From Klebsiella aerogenes KCTC 2190 (GTDB lineage Bacteria; Pseudomonadota; Gammaproteobacteria; Enterobacterales; Enterobacteriaceae): a DNA stretch of 64,000 nucleotides. The DNA is taken from positions 2,356,001-2,420,000 of the forward strand of contig NC_015663.1 in assembly GCF_000215745.1 (NCBI RefSeq), given 5' to 3'. Below the pieces are notes generated by a model that did not search any database, was not told the DNA's origin, and saw nothing but the letters and a program-made list of their open reading frames with translations. Below, one piece after another: positions 9,222 through 21,432 of the stretch; the stretch's first letter is position 1, and each line of letters starts with the position of its first letter. The position numbers and the translations under genes were made by a program.

Positions 9222-12128
9222 TTACTGGTGAGTGACGACGATCAGACGCAGCGCGTCCAGACGCCATCCGGCCTGCGCCAGTGCATCCATCACCTGCTGG
9301 CGGTTGCTTTCGATAGCCGCCAGTTCGTCGTCACGGATGTTCGGGTTCACCGCCTTCAGCGCTTCGAGACGCGACAGTTCCGCCGTCAGTTTATCATCGG
9401 CTTCGTTACGTGCCGCGTCGATCAGCGCCTGCGCCGCTTTGGCTATCTGCGCTTCGCCCTGCTGCAGAATCGCGTGAACGTCCTGCTGCACCGCGTTGAC
9501 CAGTTTGCTACCGGTATGGCGGTTGACCGCGCTCAGCTGGCGGTTGAAGCTTTCGAACTCCACCTGCGCGGCGAGGTTGTTGCCGTTTTTATCCAGCAGC
9601 ATGCGAACCGGGGTCGCCGGCAGGAAGCGGTTAAGCTGTAATTGTTTCGGCGCCTGCGCTTCGACGACGTAGATCAGCTCCAGCAGCAGCGTGCCGACCG
9701 GCAGCGCCTTGTTCTTCAGCAGCGAAATGGTGCTGCTGCCGGTATCGCCGGAGAGGATCAGATCCAGACCGTTGCGAATCAGCGGGTGTTCCCAGGTGAT
9801 GAACTGCGCGTCTTCACGCGACAGCGCCACGTCACGCTCGAAGGTAATGGTGCAGCCATCTTCCGGCAGGCCCGGGAAATCCGGCACCAGCATATGATCG
9901 GATGGGGTCAGGACGATCAGGTTTTCGCCGCGGTCATCCTGGTTGATGCCGACGATATCGAACAGGTTCATCGAGAAGGCGATCAGGCTGGTATCGTCAT
10001 CCTGCTCTTCGATGCTCTCCGCCAGAGCCTGCGCTTTTTCACCGCCGTTGGAGTGGATCTCCAGCAGACGGTCGCGGCCCTGTTCCAGCTGCGCTTTCAG
10101 CGCTTCATGCTGCTGGCGGCAGGATTTGATCAGATCGTCGAAGCCATCGGTGGATTCTGGCGCGGCAAGGTAGTTTATCAGCTCATCATGGACGCTGTCG
10201 TAGACGGTACGGCCGGTCGGGCAGGTATGTTCGAAGGCGTCGAGCCCTTCGTGATACCAGCGCACCAGCACCGACTGCGCGGTTTTTTCCAGATACGGCA
10301 CGTGGATCTGGATATCGTGCGCCTGGCCGATACGGTCGAGACGGCCAATACGCTGCTCCAGCAGATCCGGGTTAAACGGCAGGTCGAACATCACCAGGTT
10401 GCTGGCGAACTGGAAGTTACGCCCTTCGGAGCCGATTTCGGAACACAGCAACACCTGCGCGCCGGTGTCTTCTTCGGCAAACCACGCCGCGGCGCGGTCG
10501 CGTTCGATAATCGACATCCCTTCATGGAATACCGCGGCGCGAATACCTTCGCGCTCGCGCAGTACCTGCTCCAGCTGCAGCGCGGTGGCGGCTTTGGCGC
10601 AAATCACCAGTACCTTCTGCGAACGGTGGCTGGTCAGGTAACCCATCAGCCATTCGACGCGCGGGTCGAAGTTCCACCAGGTGCCGGTATCGCCTTCAAA
10701 TTCCTGATAGATCTGCTCCGGATAGAGCATATCGCGCGCGCGCTCTTCCGCGGTTTTGCGCGCGCCCATAATACCGGAGACCTTGATGGCCGTCTGGTAC
10801 TGGGTCGGCAGCGGCAGGCGAATAGTGTGCAGCTCGCGTTTCGGGAAACCTTTCACGCCGTTACGGGTGTTACGGAACAGCACGCGGCTGGTGCCGTGGC
10901 GGTCCATCAGCATCGAAACCAGCTCCTGGCGCGCGGCCTGAGCATCTTCACGATCGCTGTTAGCGGCCTGCAGCAGCGGCTCGATATCCTGCTCGCCGAT
11001 CAGATCGCCAAGGGTATTGAGTTCATTATCGTTGAGCTTGTTGCCCGCCAGCAGCAGGGCGACGGCGTCGGCGACCGGGCGATAGTTTTGTTGTTCTTCA
11101 ACAAACTGTTCAAAATCGTGGAAGCGGTTTGGATCCAGCAGACGCAGGCGCGCAAAGTGGCTCTCCATGCCCAGCTGTTCCGGCGTCGCGGTCAACAACA
11201 GGATGCCCGGTACGCGTTCGGCCAGCTGTTCAATGGCCTGATATTCACGGCTCGGCGCCTCTTCGCTCCACACCAGGTGGTGCGCTTCATCGACCACCAT
11301 CAGGTCCCACTCGGCGTCGCACAGGTGCTCCAGGCGCTGCTTGCTGCGGCGTACGAAGTCTAAGGAACAGATCACCAGCTGTTCGGTTTCGAACGGGTTG
11401 TAGGCGTCGTGCTGCGCTTCGGCATAGCGTTCGTCGTCAAACAGCGAGAAGCGCAGGTTGAAGCGGCGCAGCATTTCCACCAGCCACTGGTGCTGGAGGG
11501 TTTCCGGGACCACGATCAGCACGCGCTCGGCGGCGCCGGAGAGCAGCTGCTGGTGGAGGATCATCCCGGCTTCGATGGTTTTACCTAAGCCCACTTCATC
11601 GGCCAGCAGAACGCGCGGCGCGTGACGACGGCCTACGTCGTGGGCAATATTTAACTGGTGCGGGATCAGGCTGGTGCGCTGGCCGCGCAGGCCGCTCCAC
11701 GGCATGCGGTACTGTTCGCTCTGGAACTTACGCGCGCGGTAGCGCAGGGCAAAGCGGTCCATCCGGTCGATTTGCCCGGCGAACAGGCGGTCCTGCGGCT
11801 TGCTGAAGGCGAGCTTACTATCGAGCAGGACTTCGCGCAGGGTAACATGTTCTTCTTGCGTATCCAGGCGGGTGCCGGTGTAGGACAGCAGCCCATTTTC
11901 TTCATTTACTTCGTCAACGTGGAGCTGCCAGCCTTCGTGGCTGGTAATGGTATCACCCGGGTTAAACATCACGCGGGTAATCGGGGAATCGTTGCGAGAG
12001 TACAGACGGTTTTCGCCGATGGCGGGGAAAAGGAGAGTGACCATGCGCGCATCCAGCGCTACCACTGTCCCTAGTCCTAGTTCGCTCTCTGTATCGCTAA
12101 TCCAGCGTTGACCAAGTGTAAAAGGCAT
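9222..12128 (-). CDS. rapA: RapA (HepA), RNA polymerase-associated SWI/SNF ATPase
   Basis: RapA binds RNA polymerase and recycles it from stalled or post-termination complexes using ATP. At 968 residues it has the same length as E. coli RapA. N-terminal Tudor-like domains are followed by an Snf2-type helicase core with DEVGLGKT at 177-184 (Walker A) and DEAH at 280-283. The second RecA lobe contains [13 protein letters not shown] and [11 protein letters not shown]. The C-terminal part matches the RapA-specific domains. The gap to polB holds a 22-bp palindrome (CCTCAGC at 12172-12178 with GCTGAGG at 12187-12193), which may be a weak polB terminator or a leader hairpin. Confidence 0.97.
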   Translation of the reverse strand: MPFTLGQRWISDTESELGLGTVVALDARMVTLLFPAIGENRLYSRNDSPITRVMFNPGDTITSHEGWQLHVDEVNEENGLLSYTGTRLDTQEEHVTLREVLLDSKLAFSKPQDRLFAGQIDRMDRFALRYRARKFQSEQYRMPWSGLRGQRTSLIPHQLNIAHDVGRRHAPRVLLADEVGLGKTIEAGMILHQQLLSGAAERVLIVVPETLQHQWLVEMLRRFNLRFSLFDDERYAEAQHDAYNPFETEQLVICSLDFVRRSKQRLEHLCDAEWDLMVVDEAHHLVWSEEAPSREYQAIEQLAERVPGILLLTATPEQLGMESHFARLRLLDPNRFHDFEQFVEEQQNYRPVADAVALLLAGNKLNDNELNTLGDLIGEQDIEPLLQAANSDREDAQAARQELVSMLMDRHGTSRVLFRNTRNGVKGFPKRELHTIRLPLPTQYQTAIKVSGIMGARKTAEERARDMLYPEQIYQEFEGDTGTWWNFDPRVEWLMGYLTSHRSQKVLVICAKAATALQLEQVLREREGIRAAVFHEGMSIIERDRAAAWFAEEDTGAQVLLCSEIGSEGRNFQFASNLVMFDLPFNPDLLEQRIGRLDRIGQAHDIQIHVPYLEKTAQSVLVRWYHEGLDAFEHTCPTGRTVYDSVHDELINYLAAPESTDGFDDLIKSCRQQHEALKAQLEQGRDRLLEIHSNGGEKAQALAESIEEQDDDTSLIAFSMNLFDIVGINQDDRGENLIVLTPSDHMLVPDFPGLPEDGCTITFERDVALSREDAQFITWEHPLIRNGLDLILSGDTGSSTISLLKNKALPVGTLLLELIYVVEAQAPKQLQLNRFLPATPVRMLLDKNGNNLAAQVEFESFNRQLSAVNRHTGSKLVNAVQQDVHAILQQGEAQIAKAAQALIDAARNEADDKLTAELSRLEALKAVNPNIRDDELAAIESNRQQVMDALAQAGWRLDALRLIVVTHQ

Positions 12129-12259
12129 ATGTGTTCGGCTCTTTGTTCTTTAATTGCAGGCAATAGTGCATCCTCAGCATAGTTACGCTGAGGAATCAAA
12201 ATTGGGTCCAGGAATGGAAAGGGCGCTATGGTACTGGATGCCGCGGTGTTAGTCACCTG

Positions 12260-14617
12260 TCAAAATAGCCCCAGTTGCCCTGTCACTATTGTAGCAAAGT
12301 CGTCGTTGACGAAGGGAAGGATTCCTTCCGCCACCGGCTGCAATTGCTTTGACAGATAGTGATCGTAATCGAGCGGCGACTGCTGGTAATCCACCGGCTC
12401 CGGGCCGCCGGTAGTCCAGACATATTTAATGGTGCCGCGCTGCTGATACTGCTGCGCCCGTCCAAGCTTCACGTTGTGTTCATCCGCCAGTCTCGCGGCG
12501 CGCACGTGCGGCGGCACGTTGCGTTGATACTCCGCCAGCGGTCGGCGCAGGCGCTTGCGATAAACCAGCTGCTCATCGAGCTCGCCGCTCATCAGTCTGG
12601 CGATAGTCTCCCGCACATAATCCTGATACGGCTGATGGCGGAAGATGCGTAGATACAGCTCCTGTTGAAACTGCTGGGCCAGCGGCGTCCAGTCGGTGCG
12701 TACCGTCTCCAGCCCCTTGAACACCATGCGCTGAGCATCGCCTTCCTGAATCATCCCGGCATAACGTTTTTTACTGCCGGTATCGGCGCCGCGGATCGTC
12801 GGCATTAAAAAGCGGCAAAAGTGGGTTTCATACTCCAGCTCCAGCGCGCTGGTCAGTTGGCTTTTACCCAATTCCTGCGCCCACCAGTCGTTGACATAGG
12901 CAACCAGCTTGCGGCCGATTTCCGCTGCCTGCGCTTCGCTATGCGGGCGTTTGAGCCAGACGAAGGTGGAGTCGGTATCGCCGTAGATAACGTCATAGCC
13001 CTGGGCTTCAATCAGCGCTTTGGTCTGGCGCATGATCGCGTGGCCGCGCATGGTGATCGACGACGCCAGCCGTGGATCGAAAAAGCGGCAGGCGCTGGTC
13101 CCCAGCACGCCGTAAAAGGCGTTCATGATGATCTTCAGCGCCTGCGACAGCGGCTTATTATGCTGACGCTTGGCTTCATCGCGGCCGTGCCAGATCTGCC
13201 CGACGATGCCTGGCAGGCAGTGCTTTTCGCGCGAGAAGCGGGCGCCGAGAAATCCTTCGGTGCTGTGGCGGTCATCGGGCTGCGCCAGCCCTTCAACCAG
13301 GCCGACCGGATCGATTAAAAAGGTGCGGATGATCGACGGATACAGGCTTTTGTAGTCCAGCACCAGTACCGAGTCATACAGGCCGGGGCGGGAGTCCATG
13401 ACGTAGCCGCCGGGACTGGCCTGCGGGGGAATTTCGCCGAGATTCGGCGCCACGTAGCCCAGCCGGTGCATGCGTGGGAAATAGAGATGGCTGAAGGCGG
13501 CGACCGATCCGCCGTGGCGATCGGCGGGCAGACCGTTGACCGTCGCCCGTTCGAGCAGAAACGGCATGATCTCCGTCTTGTGAAAGATCCGTGTCACCAG
13601 CTCGCAATCCTGTAGGTTATAGGTCGCCAGCGCCGGTTTATCTTCATGGAAGCGGCGATCGATTTCGTCCATCCGATCCCACGGATTGTCGATAGCTTTG
13701 CCTTCGCCCAACAGCTCACGGGCGACGGCCTCGAGTGAAAATGAGGAGAAGTTCCAGAACGCCGATTTTAGCGCTTCGATACCGTCGATAATCAGCCGGC
13801 CGTTGGCTTGGGCGAAAAAGACGCCGTTCTTAAAACCGTGCTCGCGCCACTCCAGCTCGCTATTGCCGCGGCCGAGCAGCAGCGGGATGCGGTAGCGCTC
13901 GGCGTGTTTTTGCAGGACCCGCAGATCGAACTGCACCACATTCCAGCCGATCAGCACGTCGGGATCGTGTTCGGCAAACCAGGCGTTGAGCTTTTCCAGC
14001 AGCAGCGGGCGGCTGGCGACATAGACCAGGCTGAAGCCCACATCCGGCGGCGTGGCGGGCTCGGGGCCTAACATGTAGACCACCCGCTGGCCGCAGCCTT
14101 CCAGGCCGATGCAGTAGAGCTCGCCGTGGCGGCTGGTTTCGATATCCAGCGAGACCCATTTCAGCGGCGGGCGGTAATCCGGATTAGGTTTCATGCGCGC
14201 GTTAACCAGCTGCGAACCGCGCGTTTCGCCTTCTACCCACACCGGGGCGGTGATAAAGCGCTCCATCAGGTAGCGCTCCGGCGGGCGGATATCGCCTTCG
14301 TAAACGGTGACGCCGTTTTCACGCAGCTTTTTTTCCAGCCGCATCAGCTGGCGATGGCCGCGGCAGTACAGGCCGAAAACCGGCTGGCGATGGAAATCTA
14401 TTAGCGCGAGCTGGGCCAGACGATAGCCGTTTTCACCCTGCAGCAGACGTTCAGCCTGCGAGCGCTGCGCTTCAGGAATAAACGCGACGGATTCCTGCGG
14501 CGGCAGCGTGACCAGCAGCGGGCCGTTATCGGTCGCCAGCCAGAAGGCCAGTTCCGTTCCCTGCGGGGTATCCCGCCAGTGACGGGTGAGTAAAAATCCT
14601 GCTTGCGGCTGCGTCAC
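12260..14617 (-). CDS. polB: DNA polymerase II
   Basis: Family B, SOS-induced polymerase with 3'-5' proofreading, used in replication restart and lesion bypass. The product is 785 residues from the GTG at 14617 (E. coli 783). GTG was preferred over the upstream TTG at 14629 because a GAGAG sequence lies at ribosome-binding distance and TQPQAGF aligns with the E. coli start MAQAGF. DIETS near 158 is the ExoI motif. [10 protein letters not shown] is polymerase motif [13 protein letters not shown] is motif B and YGDTDST is motif C, all intact. A LexA box lies about 60 bp upstream, beyond the araBAD terminator hairpin, so polB is expected to be SOS-controlled. Confidence 0.96.
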   Translation of the reverse strand: MTQPQAGFLLTRHWRDTPQGTELAFWLATDNGPLLVTLPPQESVAFIPEAQRSQAERLLQGENGYRLAQLALIDFHRQPVFGLYCRGHRQLMRLEKKLRENGVTVYEGDIRPPERYLMERFITAPVWVEGETRGSQLVNARMKPNPDYRPPLKWVSLDIETSRHGELYCIGLEGCGQRVVYMLGPEPATPPDVGFSLVYVASRPLLLEKLNAWFAEHDPDVLIGWNVVQFDLRVLQKHAERYRIPLLLGRGNSELEWREHGFKNGVFFAQANGRLIIDGIEALKSAFWNFSSFSLEAVARELLGEGKAIDNPWDRMDEIDRRFHEDKPALATYNLQDCELVTRIFHKTEIMPFLLERATVNGLPADRHGGSVAAFSHLYFPRMHRLGYVAPNLGEIPPQASPGGYVMDSRPGLYDSVLVLDYKSLYPSIIRTFLIDPVGLVEGLAQPDDRHSTEGFLGARFSREKHCLPGIVGQIWHGRDEAKRQHNKPLSQALKIIMNAFYGVLGTSACRFFDPRLASSITMRGHAIMRQTKALIEAQGYDVIYGDTDSTFVWLKRPHSEAQAAEIGRKLVAYVNDWWAQELGKSQLTSALELEYETHFCRFLMPTIRGADTGSKKRYAGMIQEGDAQRMVFKGLETVRTDWTPLAQQFQQELYLRIFRHQPYQDYVRETIARLMSGELDEQLVYRKRLRRPLAEYQRNVPPHVRAARLADEHNVKLGRAQQYQQRGTIKYVWTTGGPEPVDYQQSPLDYDHYLSKQLQPVAEGILPFVNDDFATIVTGQLGLF

Positions 14618-14633
14618 GCGTGCTCTCAACGAT

Positions 14634-14663
14634 AAAAAACCAGGCCTGATTATAGCCTGGTTT
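14634..14663 (-). terminator. Rho-independent terminator of araBAD
   Basis: On the minus strand AAACCAGGC, a short loop and GCCTGGTT form a hairpin followed by TTTTTTATC. It lies about 35 bp after the araD stop codon and ends just before polB, which is read in the same direction. The polB LexA box lies between araD and this hairpin, so the polB transcript may also begin upstream of it. Confidence 0.85.
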
Positions 14664-14674
14664 CACGATGGGTG

Positions 14675-14690
14675 CTGGGGTTTTATACAG
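14675..14690 (-). promoter_or_regulatory. LexA (SOS) box of polB
   Basis: The minus strand reads CTGTATAAAACCCCAG, which fits the LexA pattern CTG-N10-CAG. It differs at one base from the recalled E. coli polB (dinA) operator core CTGTATAAAACCACAG. The position immediately upstream of polB supports SOS induction. Confidence 0.82.
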
Positions 14691-14696
14691 GGGTGA

Positions 14697-15392
14697 TTAC
14701 TGGCCGTAGTAGGCTTTGGCCCCGTGCTTACGCAGATAGTGCTTATCGAGCAGCGTCTGCTGCATATCCGGCAACTGCGGCGCCAGCTGGCGGCAGAAGA
14801 TCCCCATATAGGCGATCTCCTCCAGCACGATGGCATTGTGTACCGCGTCTTCGGCGTTTTTACCCCAGGCAAACGGGCCGTGGGAATGCACCAGCACGCC
14901 GGGCATTTGCGCCGGATCGATTCCCTGCTGACGGAAGGTTGCGACAATCACATTGCCGGTTTCCCACTCATATTCGCCGTTGATCTCCGCATCGGTCATC
15001 AACCGGGTGCAGGGGACCGGGCCATAAAAATAGTCTGCGTGGGTGGTGCCGGTCGCCGGAATAGATTGTCCGGCCTGCGCCCAGATGGTGGCGTGGCGCG
15101 AATGGGTATGCACAATCCCGCCAAGCGTCGGAAACGCCTGGTAGAGCAGGCGATGGGTCGGCGTATCGGAAGAGGGCTTTTTGTTGCCTTCCACCACTTC
15201 ACCGGTTTCCAGGCTGACGACGACCATGTCGTCAGCGGTCATCAGGCCGTAATCTACGCCGGAGGGTTTAATAACCAATACCCCTTTGTCACGATCGACG
15301 GCGCTGACGTTACCCCAGGTTAAGGTCACCAGATTATGCTGCGGTAGCGCTAAGTTGGCCTCCAGCACCTGGCGTTTGAGATCTTCTAACAT
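14697..15392 (-). CDS. araD: L-ribulose-5-phosphate 4-epimerase
   Basis: AraD makes D-xylulose 5-phosphate, the last step linking arabinose to the pentose phosphate pathway. The product is 231 residues from ATG 15392 ([16 protein letters not shown]); the longer frame adds 11 non-conserved codons. The class II aldolase/epimerase metal ligands His95 and His97 (HTHS) and His171 (HSHGPF) are present, as is Asp76. It is the last gene of araBAD, 53 bp after araA, and a strong terminator follows. Confidence 0.97.
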   Translation of the reverse strand: MLEDLKRQVLEANLALPQHNLVTLTWGNVSAVDRDKGVLVIKPSGVDYGLMTADDMVVVSLETGEVVEGNKKPSSDTPTHRLLYQAFPTLGGIVHTHSRHATIWAQAGQSIPATGTTHADYFYGPVPCTRLMTDAEINGEYEWETGNVIVATFRQQGIDPAQMPGVLVHSHGPFAWGKNAEDAVHNAIVLEEIAYMGIFCRQLAPQLPDMQQTLLDKHYLRKHGAKAYYGQ

Positions 15393-15445
15393 CTTGTTCT
15401 CCCTGCCCGATGAGCGGATTGTCATCGGGCATTATGCTTGTGCGC

Positions 15446-16948
15446 TTAGCGTTTTGAACCGTAATAGACTTCATTCCAGCGCAGCGCGTCTTTGAACGAC
15501 GGCAGGCGGGTGTCGTTGTCGATGACGGTCAGCTCAATATCCTGCAGCTCGGCAAACTGGCGCATATCGTCGAGGGTTAGCGCATGGCTGAAGACGGTAT
15601 GGTGCGCGCCGCCGGCGATGATCCAGGCTTCCGAGGCGGTACGTAGATCCGGTTGCGCCTGCCACAACGCGTTGGCCACCGGCAGCTTCGGCAGATCGTG
15701 CGGCGTCGCGACGGTTTCGATGGTGTTGACCAGCAGGCGGAAGCGATCGCCTAAATCAATCAGGCTGGCGACGATCGCTGGGCCGGTTTGGGTGTTGAAG
15801 ATCAGACGGGCCGGATCGGCCTTGCCGCCAATGCCCAGCGGCTGGACGTCGAGGATCGGCTTCTCGGCGGTAGCGATAGTTGGGCACACTTCCAGCATGT
15901 GCGAGCCCAGCACCAGATCGTTGCCGTTGTCGAAGTGATAGGTGTAATCCTCCATAAAAGAGGTGCCGCCCTGCAGACCGGTCGACATCACTTTCATGAT
16001 GCGTAGCAGAGCGGCGGTTTTCCAGTCGCCTTCGCCGGCAAAGCCGTAGCCCTGTTGCATCAGGCGCTGTACGGCGAGACCCGGCAGCTGTTTCAGGCCG
16101 TGAAGGTCTTCAAAGGTGGTGGTAAAGGCGTGGAAACCGCCTTGCTCAAGGAAGCGTTTCATCCCCAGTTCGATGCGCGCGGCGTCCAGCACGTTCTGGC
16201 GCTTATCGCCGTGCACCTGCGCTGCTGGCGTCAGGCGGTAGCTGCTTTCGTATTCATCGACCAGCGCGTTGATATCGCCGTCGCTGATGCTATTCACCAC
16301 CTGCACCAGATCGCCGACCGCCCAGGTGTTGACCGAGAAGCCGAACTTAATCTGCGCCGCCACTTTATCACCGTCGGTTACCGCCACTTCGCGCATGTTA
16401 TCGCCAAAGCGGCACACTTTCAGATGACGGGTATCCTGCTTAGAAACCGCCTGGCGCATCCACGCGCCGATGCGCTGGTGCGCTTCTTTATCCTGCCAGT
16501 GGCCGGTGACGACGCTGTGCTGCTGACGCATGCGCGCGCCGATAAAGCCGAATTCGCGGCCGCCGTGCGCGGTCTGGTTGAGGTTCATAAAGTCCATATC
16601 AATGCTGTCCCATGGCAGGGAGGCGTTGAATTGGGTATGGAATTGCAGAAGCGGCTTGTTGAGGAGCGTCAGGCCGTTAATCCACATTTTCGCCGGCGAG
16701 AAGGTGTGCAGCCAGACCACTAATCCGGCGCATTTATCATCGTAGTTGGCGTCGCGGCAAATATGCGTGATTTCATCCGGCGTGGTGCCGAGCGGTTTCA
16801 GTACCAGCTTGCACGGCAGTTTTGCTTCCGCATTCAGGCTATTCACCACATGTTCGGCATGTTTCGTCACCTGGCGCAGGGTCTCCTGGCCATACAGGTG
16901 CTGGCTGCCAATTACGAACCATACTTCATAGTTATCAAAAATCGTCAT
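15446..16948 (-). CDS. araA: L-arabinose isomerase
   Basis: AraA converts L-arabinose to L-ribulose using Mn2+. At 500 residues it has the family's usual length. It starts [20 protein letters not shown] and carries the conserved [20 protein letters not shown] and FMEDYTYHF blocks around the metal-binding glutamates. It is the second gene of the operon, 10 bp after araB. No truncation or unusual feature was seen. Confidence 0.97.
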   Translation of the reverse strand: MTIFDNYEVWFVIGSQHLYGQETLRQVTKHAEHVVNSLNAEAKLPCKLVLKPLGTTPDEITHICRDANYDDKCAGLVVWLHTFSPAKMWINGLTLLNKPLLQFHTQFNASLPWDSIDMDFMNLNQTAHGGREFGFIGARMRQQHSVVTGHWQDKEAHQRIGAWMRQAVSKQDTRHLKVCRFGDNMREVAVTDGDKVAAQIKFGFSVNTWAVGDLVQVVNSISDGDINALVDEYESSYRLTPAAQVHGDKRQNVLDAARIELGMKRFLEQGGFHAFTTTFEDLHGLKQLPGLAVQRLMQQGYGFAGEGDWKTAALLRIMKVMSTGLQGGTSFMEDYTYHFDNGNDLVLGSHMLEVCPTIATAEKPILDVQPLGIGGKADPARLIFNTQTGPAIVASLIDLGDRFRLLVNTIETVATPHDLPKLPVANALWQAQPDLRTASEAWIIAGGAHHTVFSHALTLDDMRQFAELQDIELTVIDNDTRLPSFKDALRWNEVYYGSKR

Positions 16949-16958
16949 TTTCGTATCC

Positions 16959-18668
16959 TTAATGGGTGAGCGCTGCCGGAGATTGCGGGGCGTTTTCCGC
17001 CTTTGCAGCCGAAGGGAGATAGTGTTGTTCCGCGCTAGCCGACCACTGCTGGTAGCGCTGATACAGTTGTTCGAAACGTTGCGCCTGTTGCGCGCGCGGC
17101 TGCAGGGTGTTTTCCACCTCGCTTGCCATGTTGCGCTGCGCGGCAGGGATATCCGGATAGACGCCCGCGGCGACGGCGGCGAAGATGGCGGCGCCCAACG
17201 CGCAGCATTGATCGGAGGCGACGATTTGCAGCGGGCGGTTCAGGACGTCGCAGCAGGCCTGCATGATGACCTGGTTCTTGCGCGCGATGCCGCCGAGCGC
17301 CATCACGTTATTCACCGGAATGCCCTGCCCGGTGAAGCACTCCATAATGGCGCGAGCGCCGAAGGCGCTGGCGGCAATCAATCCGCCGAACAATGCCGGG
17401 GCGTCGGTGGCCAGATTTAAATCGGTAATGACACCTTTCAGCCGCTGGTTGGCGTTTGGCGTGCGGCGGCCGTTGAACCAGTCCAGCACCACCGGCAGGT
17501 GATCGAGGGAGGGATTATTGGCCCAGGCTTCGGTGAGCGCAGGCAGCAGCTGTTTTTGACTGGCTTTGATTGGCTCGCGCAATTCCGGGTGCTGTTGGGC
17601 CAGCTGTTCCAGCGGCCAGCCGAGAATGCGGCCAAACCAGGCATAGATATCGCCGAATGCCGACTGACCGGCCTCCATACCGATGAAATCCGGCACCACG
17701 CTGCCGTCCACCTGGCCGCAGATACCTTTCACCGTGCGGTTGCCCACGCTCTGTTTATCGGCGATCAGAATGTCGCAGGTGGAGGTGCCGATCACTTTAA
17801 CCAACGCGTTAGGCTGCGCGCCGGCGCCGACCGCGCCCATATGGCAATCGAAGGCGCCGCCGGAAATGACCACCGTTTCCGGCAGACCGAGGCGCTGCGC
17901 CCATTCGGCGGTCAGGTTGCCGACGGGGAGATCCGCAGTCCAGGTGTCGCGGAACAGCGGCCAGGCAAGGTGGCGGTTAATAATCGGGTCGAGTTCGTCG
18001 AAGAAGCTGGCGGGCGGCAGTCCACCCCAGCTTTCGTGCCACAACGATTTGTGGCCGGCGCTACAGCGACCGCGACGGATATCCTGCGGACGGGTGGTGC
18101 CGGAAAGCAGGGCGGGTACCCAGTCACAAAGCTCAATCCACGACGCCGCGGCCTGTGCGACGGCGCTATCTTCGCGAGTGACGTGAAGGATCTTGGCCCA
18201 GAACCATTCGCTGGAGTAGATGCCGCCGATATAGCGCGAGTAGTCTTCTTTACCCGGCGCGTGGCACAGGCGGGTGATGGCCTCCGCCTCTTCCACCGCG
18301 GTGTGATCTTTCCACAGCACGAACATGGCATTCGGGTTGTCAGCGAATTCTTCGCGCAGCGCCAGCACGTTTCCGTCCGCATCAATCGGCGCCGGGGTTG
18401 AGCCGGTGCTGTCGACGCCGATACCGACCACCATCGCCCGTTGTTCAGCGCTTAATGCCGCCAGGACGCTTTTCAGCGCTGATTCCATGGATTCAATGTA
18501 ATCACGCGGGTGATGGCGGAAGCGGTTATTCGGCCCATCGCAGAACAGCCCTTCCTGCCAGCGTGGATACCACTCTACGCTCGCGGCCAGTTCCGCGCCG
18601 GTAGCGCATTCCACCGCCAGCGCGCGTACTGAGTCACTACCAAAATCGAGGCCAATCGCAATTGCCAT
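16959..18668 (-). CDS. araB: L-ribulokinase
   Basis: AraB phosphorylates L-ribulose to L-ribulose 5-phosphate. It belongs to the FGGY carbohydrate kinase family: [14 protein letters not shown] at the N-terminus is the phosphate-binding motif, GVDSTGSTP follows, and [12 protein letters not shown] lies in the C-terminal lobe. The start is ATG 18668 ([11 protein letters not shown]), eight codons inside the longest frame, giving 569 residues (E. coli 566). It is the first gene of araBAD, directly downstream of the CRP/AraC-controlled promoter. Confidence 0.97.
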   Translation of the reverse strand: MAIAIGLDFGSDSVRALAVECATGAELAASVEWYPRWQEGLFCDGPNNRFRHHPRDYIESMESALKSVLAALSAEQRAMVVGIGVDSTGSTPAPIDADGNVLALREEFADNPNAMFVLWKDHTAVEEAEAITRLCHAPGKEDYSRYIGGIYSSEWFWAKILHVTREDSAVAQAAASWIELCDWVPALLSGTTRPQDIRRGRCSAGHKSLWHESWGGLPPASFFDELDPIINRHLAWPLFRDTWTADLPVGNLTAEWAQRLGLPETVVISGGAFDCHMGAVGAGAQPNALVKVIGTSTCDILIADKQSVGNRTVKGICGQVDGSVVPDFIGMEAGQSAFGDIYAWFGRILGWPLEQLAQQHPELREPIKASQKQLLPALTEAWANNPSLDHLPVVLDWFNGRRTPNANQRLKGVITDLNLATDAPALFGGLIAASAFGARAIMECFTGQGIPVNNVMALGGIARKNQVIMQACCDVLNRPLQIVASDQCCALGAAIFAAVAAGVYPDIPAAQRNMASEVENTLQPRAQQAQRFEQLYQRYQQWSASAEQHYLPSAAKAENAPQSPAALTH

Positions 18669-19002
18669 CTTGTTACTCCATGCTGAAATCATTCATGCAG
18701 CAACAGTAGATATCCCCGGCTAAATCCGTCAGGCCGTATTCGCTAATCTTATGGATTATATTGCTGTCACCTTGCAAAGTGTGACGCCGTGCAAATATTC
18801 GATGTGGACTTTCCTGCCGTATTTATAGACACTTTTGTTATGCGCTGGATCAACGCGGAATGCGTGCTGGTAGCGCTTTTTTCGCTAGCCGTGCGGGTTT
18901 TTGTCTAAATTCCCACCGGTATCGCAGTCGAAACGGCGTGGATGGCGATAAAATGATGAATATGGACAATTGGTGTCAAAAAACTCGTGGAGAACGACGC
19001 TT
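18669..19002. promoter_or_regulatory. araB-araC divergent control region (CRP, araI, araO2)
   Basis: This 334-bp spacer keeps the E. coli ara architecture. TGTGACGCCGTGCAAATA at 18780-18797 is the CRP site and closely matches E. coli. On the minus strand ATCCATAAGATTAGCG, within 18741-18760, matches the araI1 core, with CCTGACGG of araI2 just downstream. TATCTACTGTT near 18700 is the araBAD -10 region. Upstream of araC, ATATGGACAATTGGT (about 18960-18974) matches the distal araO2 half-site, about 200 bp from araI, so the AraC repression loop should be possible. The middle of the spacer has drifted, and I could not place araO1 exactly. Confidence 0.85.
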
Positions 19003-19848
19003 ATGGCCGAAACGCAAAACGATCCGCTGCTGCCGGGCTACTCCTTTAATGCCCATCTGGTCACCGGCCTGACGCCGATTGAGGCGCAGGGATATCTCGA
19101 TTTCTTTATCGACCGCCCGCTGGGCATGAAAGGCTATATTCTCAACCTGACGATCCGCGGCGAGGGGGTGATCAACAACCACGGCGAACAGTTCGTCTGT
19201 CGCCCCGGCGATATGCTGCTGTTTCCGCCGGGGGAGATTCACCACTATGGCCGCCATCCCGACGCCAGCGAGTGGTATCACCAGTGGGTCTATTTCCGCC
19301 CACGCGCCTACTGGCATGAATGGCTCAACTGGCCGACGATCTTCGCCCATACCGGTTTTTTCCGCCCGGATGAGCAATGGCAGGCGCGGTTTGGCGAACT
19401 GTTCGGGCAGATCGTTGACGCCGGGCAGGGGGCGGGGCGCTATTCCGAACTGCTGGCGATTAACCTGCTGGAACAGTTGCTACTGCGGCGCATGGAGGCG
19501 ATTAACGAATCGCTGCATCCGCCGCTGGATAACCGGGTGCGCGACGCCTGTCAGTACATCAGCGACCATCTGGCGGACAGCCATTTCGATATCGCCAGCG
19601 TCGCCCAGCACGTCTGTTTGTCGCCTTCTCGTTTGTCGCATCTGTTTCGCCAGCAGTTGGGGATAAGCGTACTTGGCTGGCGGGAAGACCAGCGAATTAG
19701 CCAGGCCAAACTGCTGTTGAGTACCACCCGGATGCCGATTGCCAGCGTCGGCCGCAACGTTGGCTTCGAAGATCAGCTCTATTTTTCGCGAGTCTTTAAA
19801 AAATGCACCGGCGCCAGCCCCAGTGAATTCCGCGCAGGATGTGAATAA
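19003..19848 (+). CDS. araC: AraC, arabinose operon regulator
   Basis: A 281-residue AraC protein. The N-terminal cupin domain (to about 170) binds arabinose and dimerises: [27 protein letters not shown] and [14 protein letters not shown] are conserved. The C-terminal domain has the two helix-turn-helix motifs ([22 protein letters not shown] and [22 protein letters not shown]). The start is ATG 19003 ([15 protein letters not shown]); the TTG/GTG region upstream is not conserved. The C-terminus ends at RAGCE, about 11 residues shorter than E. coli AraC, whose tail is not part of the DNA-binding fold. Confidence 0.97.
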   Translation: MAETQNDPLLPGYSFNAHLVTGLTPIEAQGYLDFFIDRPLGMKGYILNLTIRGEGVINNHGEQFVCRPGDMLLFPPGEIHHYGRHPDASEWYHQWVYFRPRAYWHEWLNWPTIFAHTGFFRPDEQWQARFGELFGQIVDAGQGAGRYSELLAINLLEQLLLRRMEAINESLHPPLDNRVRDACQYISDHLADSHFDIASVAQHVCLSPSRLSHLFRQQLGISVLGWREDQRISQAKLLLSTTRMPIASVGRNVGFEDQLYFSRVFKKCTGASPSEFRAGCE

Positions 19849-19976
19849 AAAGTAAAGAAAGTGAAATGATGACCCGCTTAAATGTCACAGCCAGTAAACT
19901 ATTAAGACAATTGGTGGCTTGACGACGACGTGACGGCTCCGGAGAATCCGGGCTTCGTTTTTTAACCGGGTACATT

Positions 19977-20744
19977 ATGCAGGCATTGCTGGAACACTTT
20001 ATCACCCAATCCACGGTCTACTCGTTGATAGCCGTGATGCTGGTGGCATTTCTTGAGTCGCTAGCGCTGGTGGGGCTTATCTTACCCGGCACGGTCATGA
20101 TGGCTGGTCTGGGGGCGCTTATCGGCAGCGGCGAAGTTAACTTCTGGCAGGCGTGGCTGGCGGGGATTGTCGGCTGCCTGTTGGGAGACTGGATCTCATT
20201 CTGGCTCGGCTGGCGCTTTAAAAAGCCGTTACACCGCTGGTCGTTTATGAAAAAAAATCGCGCGTTGCTGGAGAAAACCGAACACGCGCTGCACCAGCAC
20301 AGCATGGTGACGATTCTGATTGGCCGCTTTGTCGGACCGACGCGGCCATTGGTGCCGATGGTCGCCGGGATGCTCGACCTGCCGGTAGCGAAGTTCGTGC
20401 TGCCGAATATTATTGGCTGCCTGCTCTGGCCGCCGCTCTATTTCCTCCCCGGCATTCTGGCGGGGGCGGCGATAGATATTCCTGCCGATGAAAACAGCGC
20501 CAGCTTCAAGTGGCTGCTACTGGGCGCGGCGCTGCTGGCGTGGCTGGCGGGCTGGCTGTGCTGGCGGCTGTGGCGGAGCGCGAAAACTTCCGGAGATCGT
20601 CTGACCCGTTGGTTACCGCGTGGACGCCTGCTGTGGCTGACGCCGTTGATGGTGACGCTGGCGGTAGCGGCGCTAACGTTTGTCTTCCGCCATCCCCTGA
20701 TGCCGGTCTACCTTGAGATACTGCATAAGGTCATTTCGCGCTAA
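19977..20744 (+). CDS. yabI: YabI, DedA-family inner-membrane protein
   Basis: A 255-residue polytopic membrane protein of the DedA (SNARE-associated/VTT) family, members of which are implicated in lipid flipping and membrane energetics. Diagnostic segments include [16 protein letters not shown] near the N-terminus and [18 protein letters not shown] in the middle. Several hydrophobic helices are evident. It sits between araC and the thi operon as in E. coli, and its last 14 bp overlap the 3' end of the convergent thiQ. Its specific role is not established. Confidence 0.94.
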   Translation: MQALLEHFITQSTVYSLIAVMLVAFLESLALVGLILPGTVMMAGLGALIGSGEVNFWQAWLAGIVGCLLGDWISFWLGWRFKKPLHRWSFMKKNRALLEKTEHALHQHSMVTILIGRFVGPTRPLVPMVAGMLDLPVAKFVLPNIIGCLLWPPLYFLPGILAGAAIDIPADENSASFKWLLLGAALLAWLAGWLCWRLWRSAKTSGDRLTRWLPRGRLLWLTPLMVTLAVAALTFVFRHPLMPVYLEILHKVISR

Positions 20745-21432
20745 TTCCCAACAGCGCCGAGGCGCTGCTGTTGCCGCTTAGCAGGTCGTCAGTGGCGCCG
20801 TCCCAGGCAATGCGCCCTTCGGCGACCACGATGGAGCGAGGCGCAATGCGCGCCGCATCCTCCACGCTGTGCGATACCATTAACAGCGTCAACTGCTGCC
20901 GCTGACAGACATCGGCGACCAGCGTTAGCATCTCCTGGCGCAGCGCCGGATCGAGCGCCGAGAAGGGTTCATCAAGCAGCAGCACCGGCTGTTGGCGTAC
21001 CAGACAGCGGGCCAGCGCCGCCCGCTGCCGCTGGCCGCCGGATAGCTCGCCAGGCAGGCGATCCAGCAGCGTATCCATTCCCATCTGTCCGGCTATCGCC
21101 GTGACCTGTGCGCGCTGCTCGCGGTTCAGCTTCAGGCCGGGGTGAATGCCGAGGCCAATATTCTGCCGGACGGTGAGATGGTTAAACAGGTTGTTCTCCT
21201 GAAACAGCATAGAAACCGGACGCTGTGCCGGCGGCGTGGCGTTATGCTTCTCGCCGTCGATCAGCAGGCTACCGCTGGCGGGGGGCAGAAACCCGGCAAT
21301 CAGATTCAGCAGCGTGCTCTTTCCGGCGCCGCTGGGACCGAGCACGGCGATGCGCTCTCCGCACTCGACGCTGAGCGTAAAGCGCATCGGCAAGTGCTGA
21401 TACAGCCAGGTGACATCATTGAGTTTTAGCAT
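20731..21432 (-). CDS. thiQ: ThiQ, thiamine ABC transporter ATPase
   Basis: ATP-binding subunit of the thiamine/TPP importer ThiBPQ. The 233-residue protein has Walker [10 protein letters not shown] (32-40), Q-loop Gln78, signature LSGGQ (130-134) and Walker B LLLDEP (151-156). It is the last gene of thiBPQ, overlapping thiP by 17 bp. Its stop codon lies inside the convergent yabI coding region. Confidence 0.96.
   Translation of the reverse strand: MLKLNDVTWLYQHLPMRFTLSVECGERIAVLGPSGAGKSTLLNLIAGFLPPASGSLLIDGEKHNATPPAQRPVSMLFQENNLFNHLTVRQNIGLGIHPGLKLNREQRAQVTAIAGQMGMDTLLDRLPGELSGGQRQRAALARCLVRQQPVLLLDEPFSALDPALRQEMLTLVADVCQRQQLTLLMVSHSVEDAARIAPRSIVVAEGRIAWDGATDDLLSGNSSASALLGISAK

Noticed and set aside
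9642..11363. 573-codon open frame antisense to rapA
   Set aside because: It mirrors the rapA coding frame in high-GC DNA, has no recognisable domain or ribosome binding site, and rapA is intact on the opposite strand.
17499..18401. 300-codon frame antisense to araB
   Set aside because: A shadow of araB codon usage; composition is Arg/Gln/His-rich and low in typical domain features.
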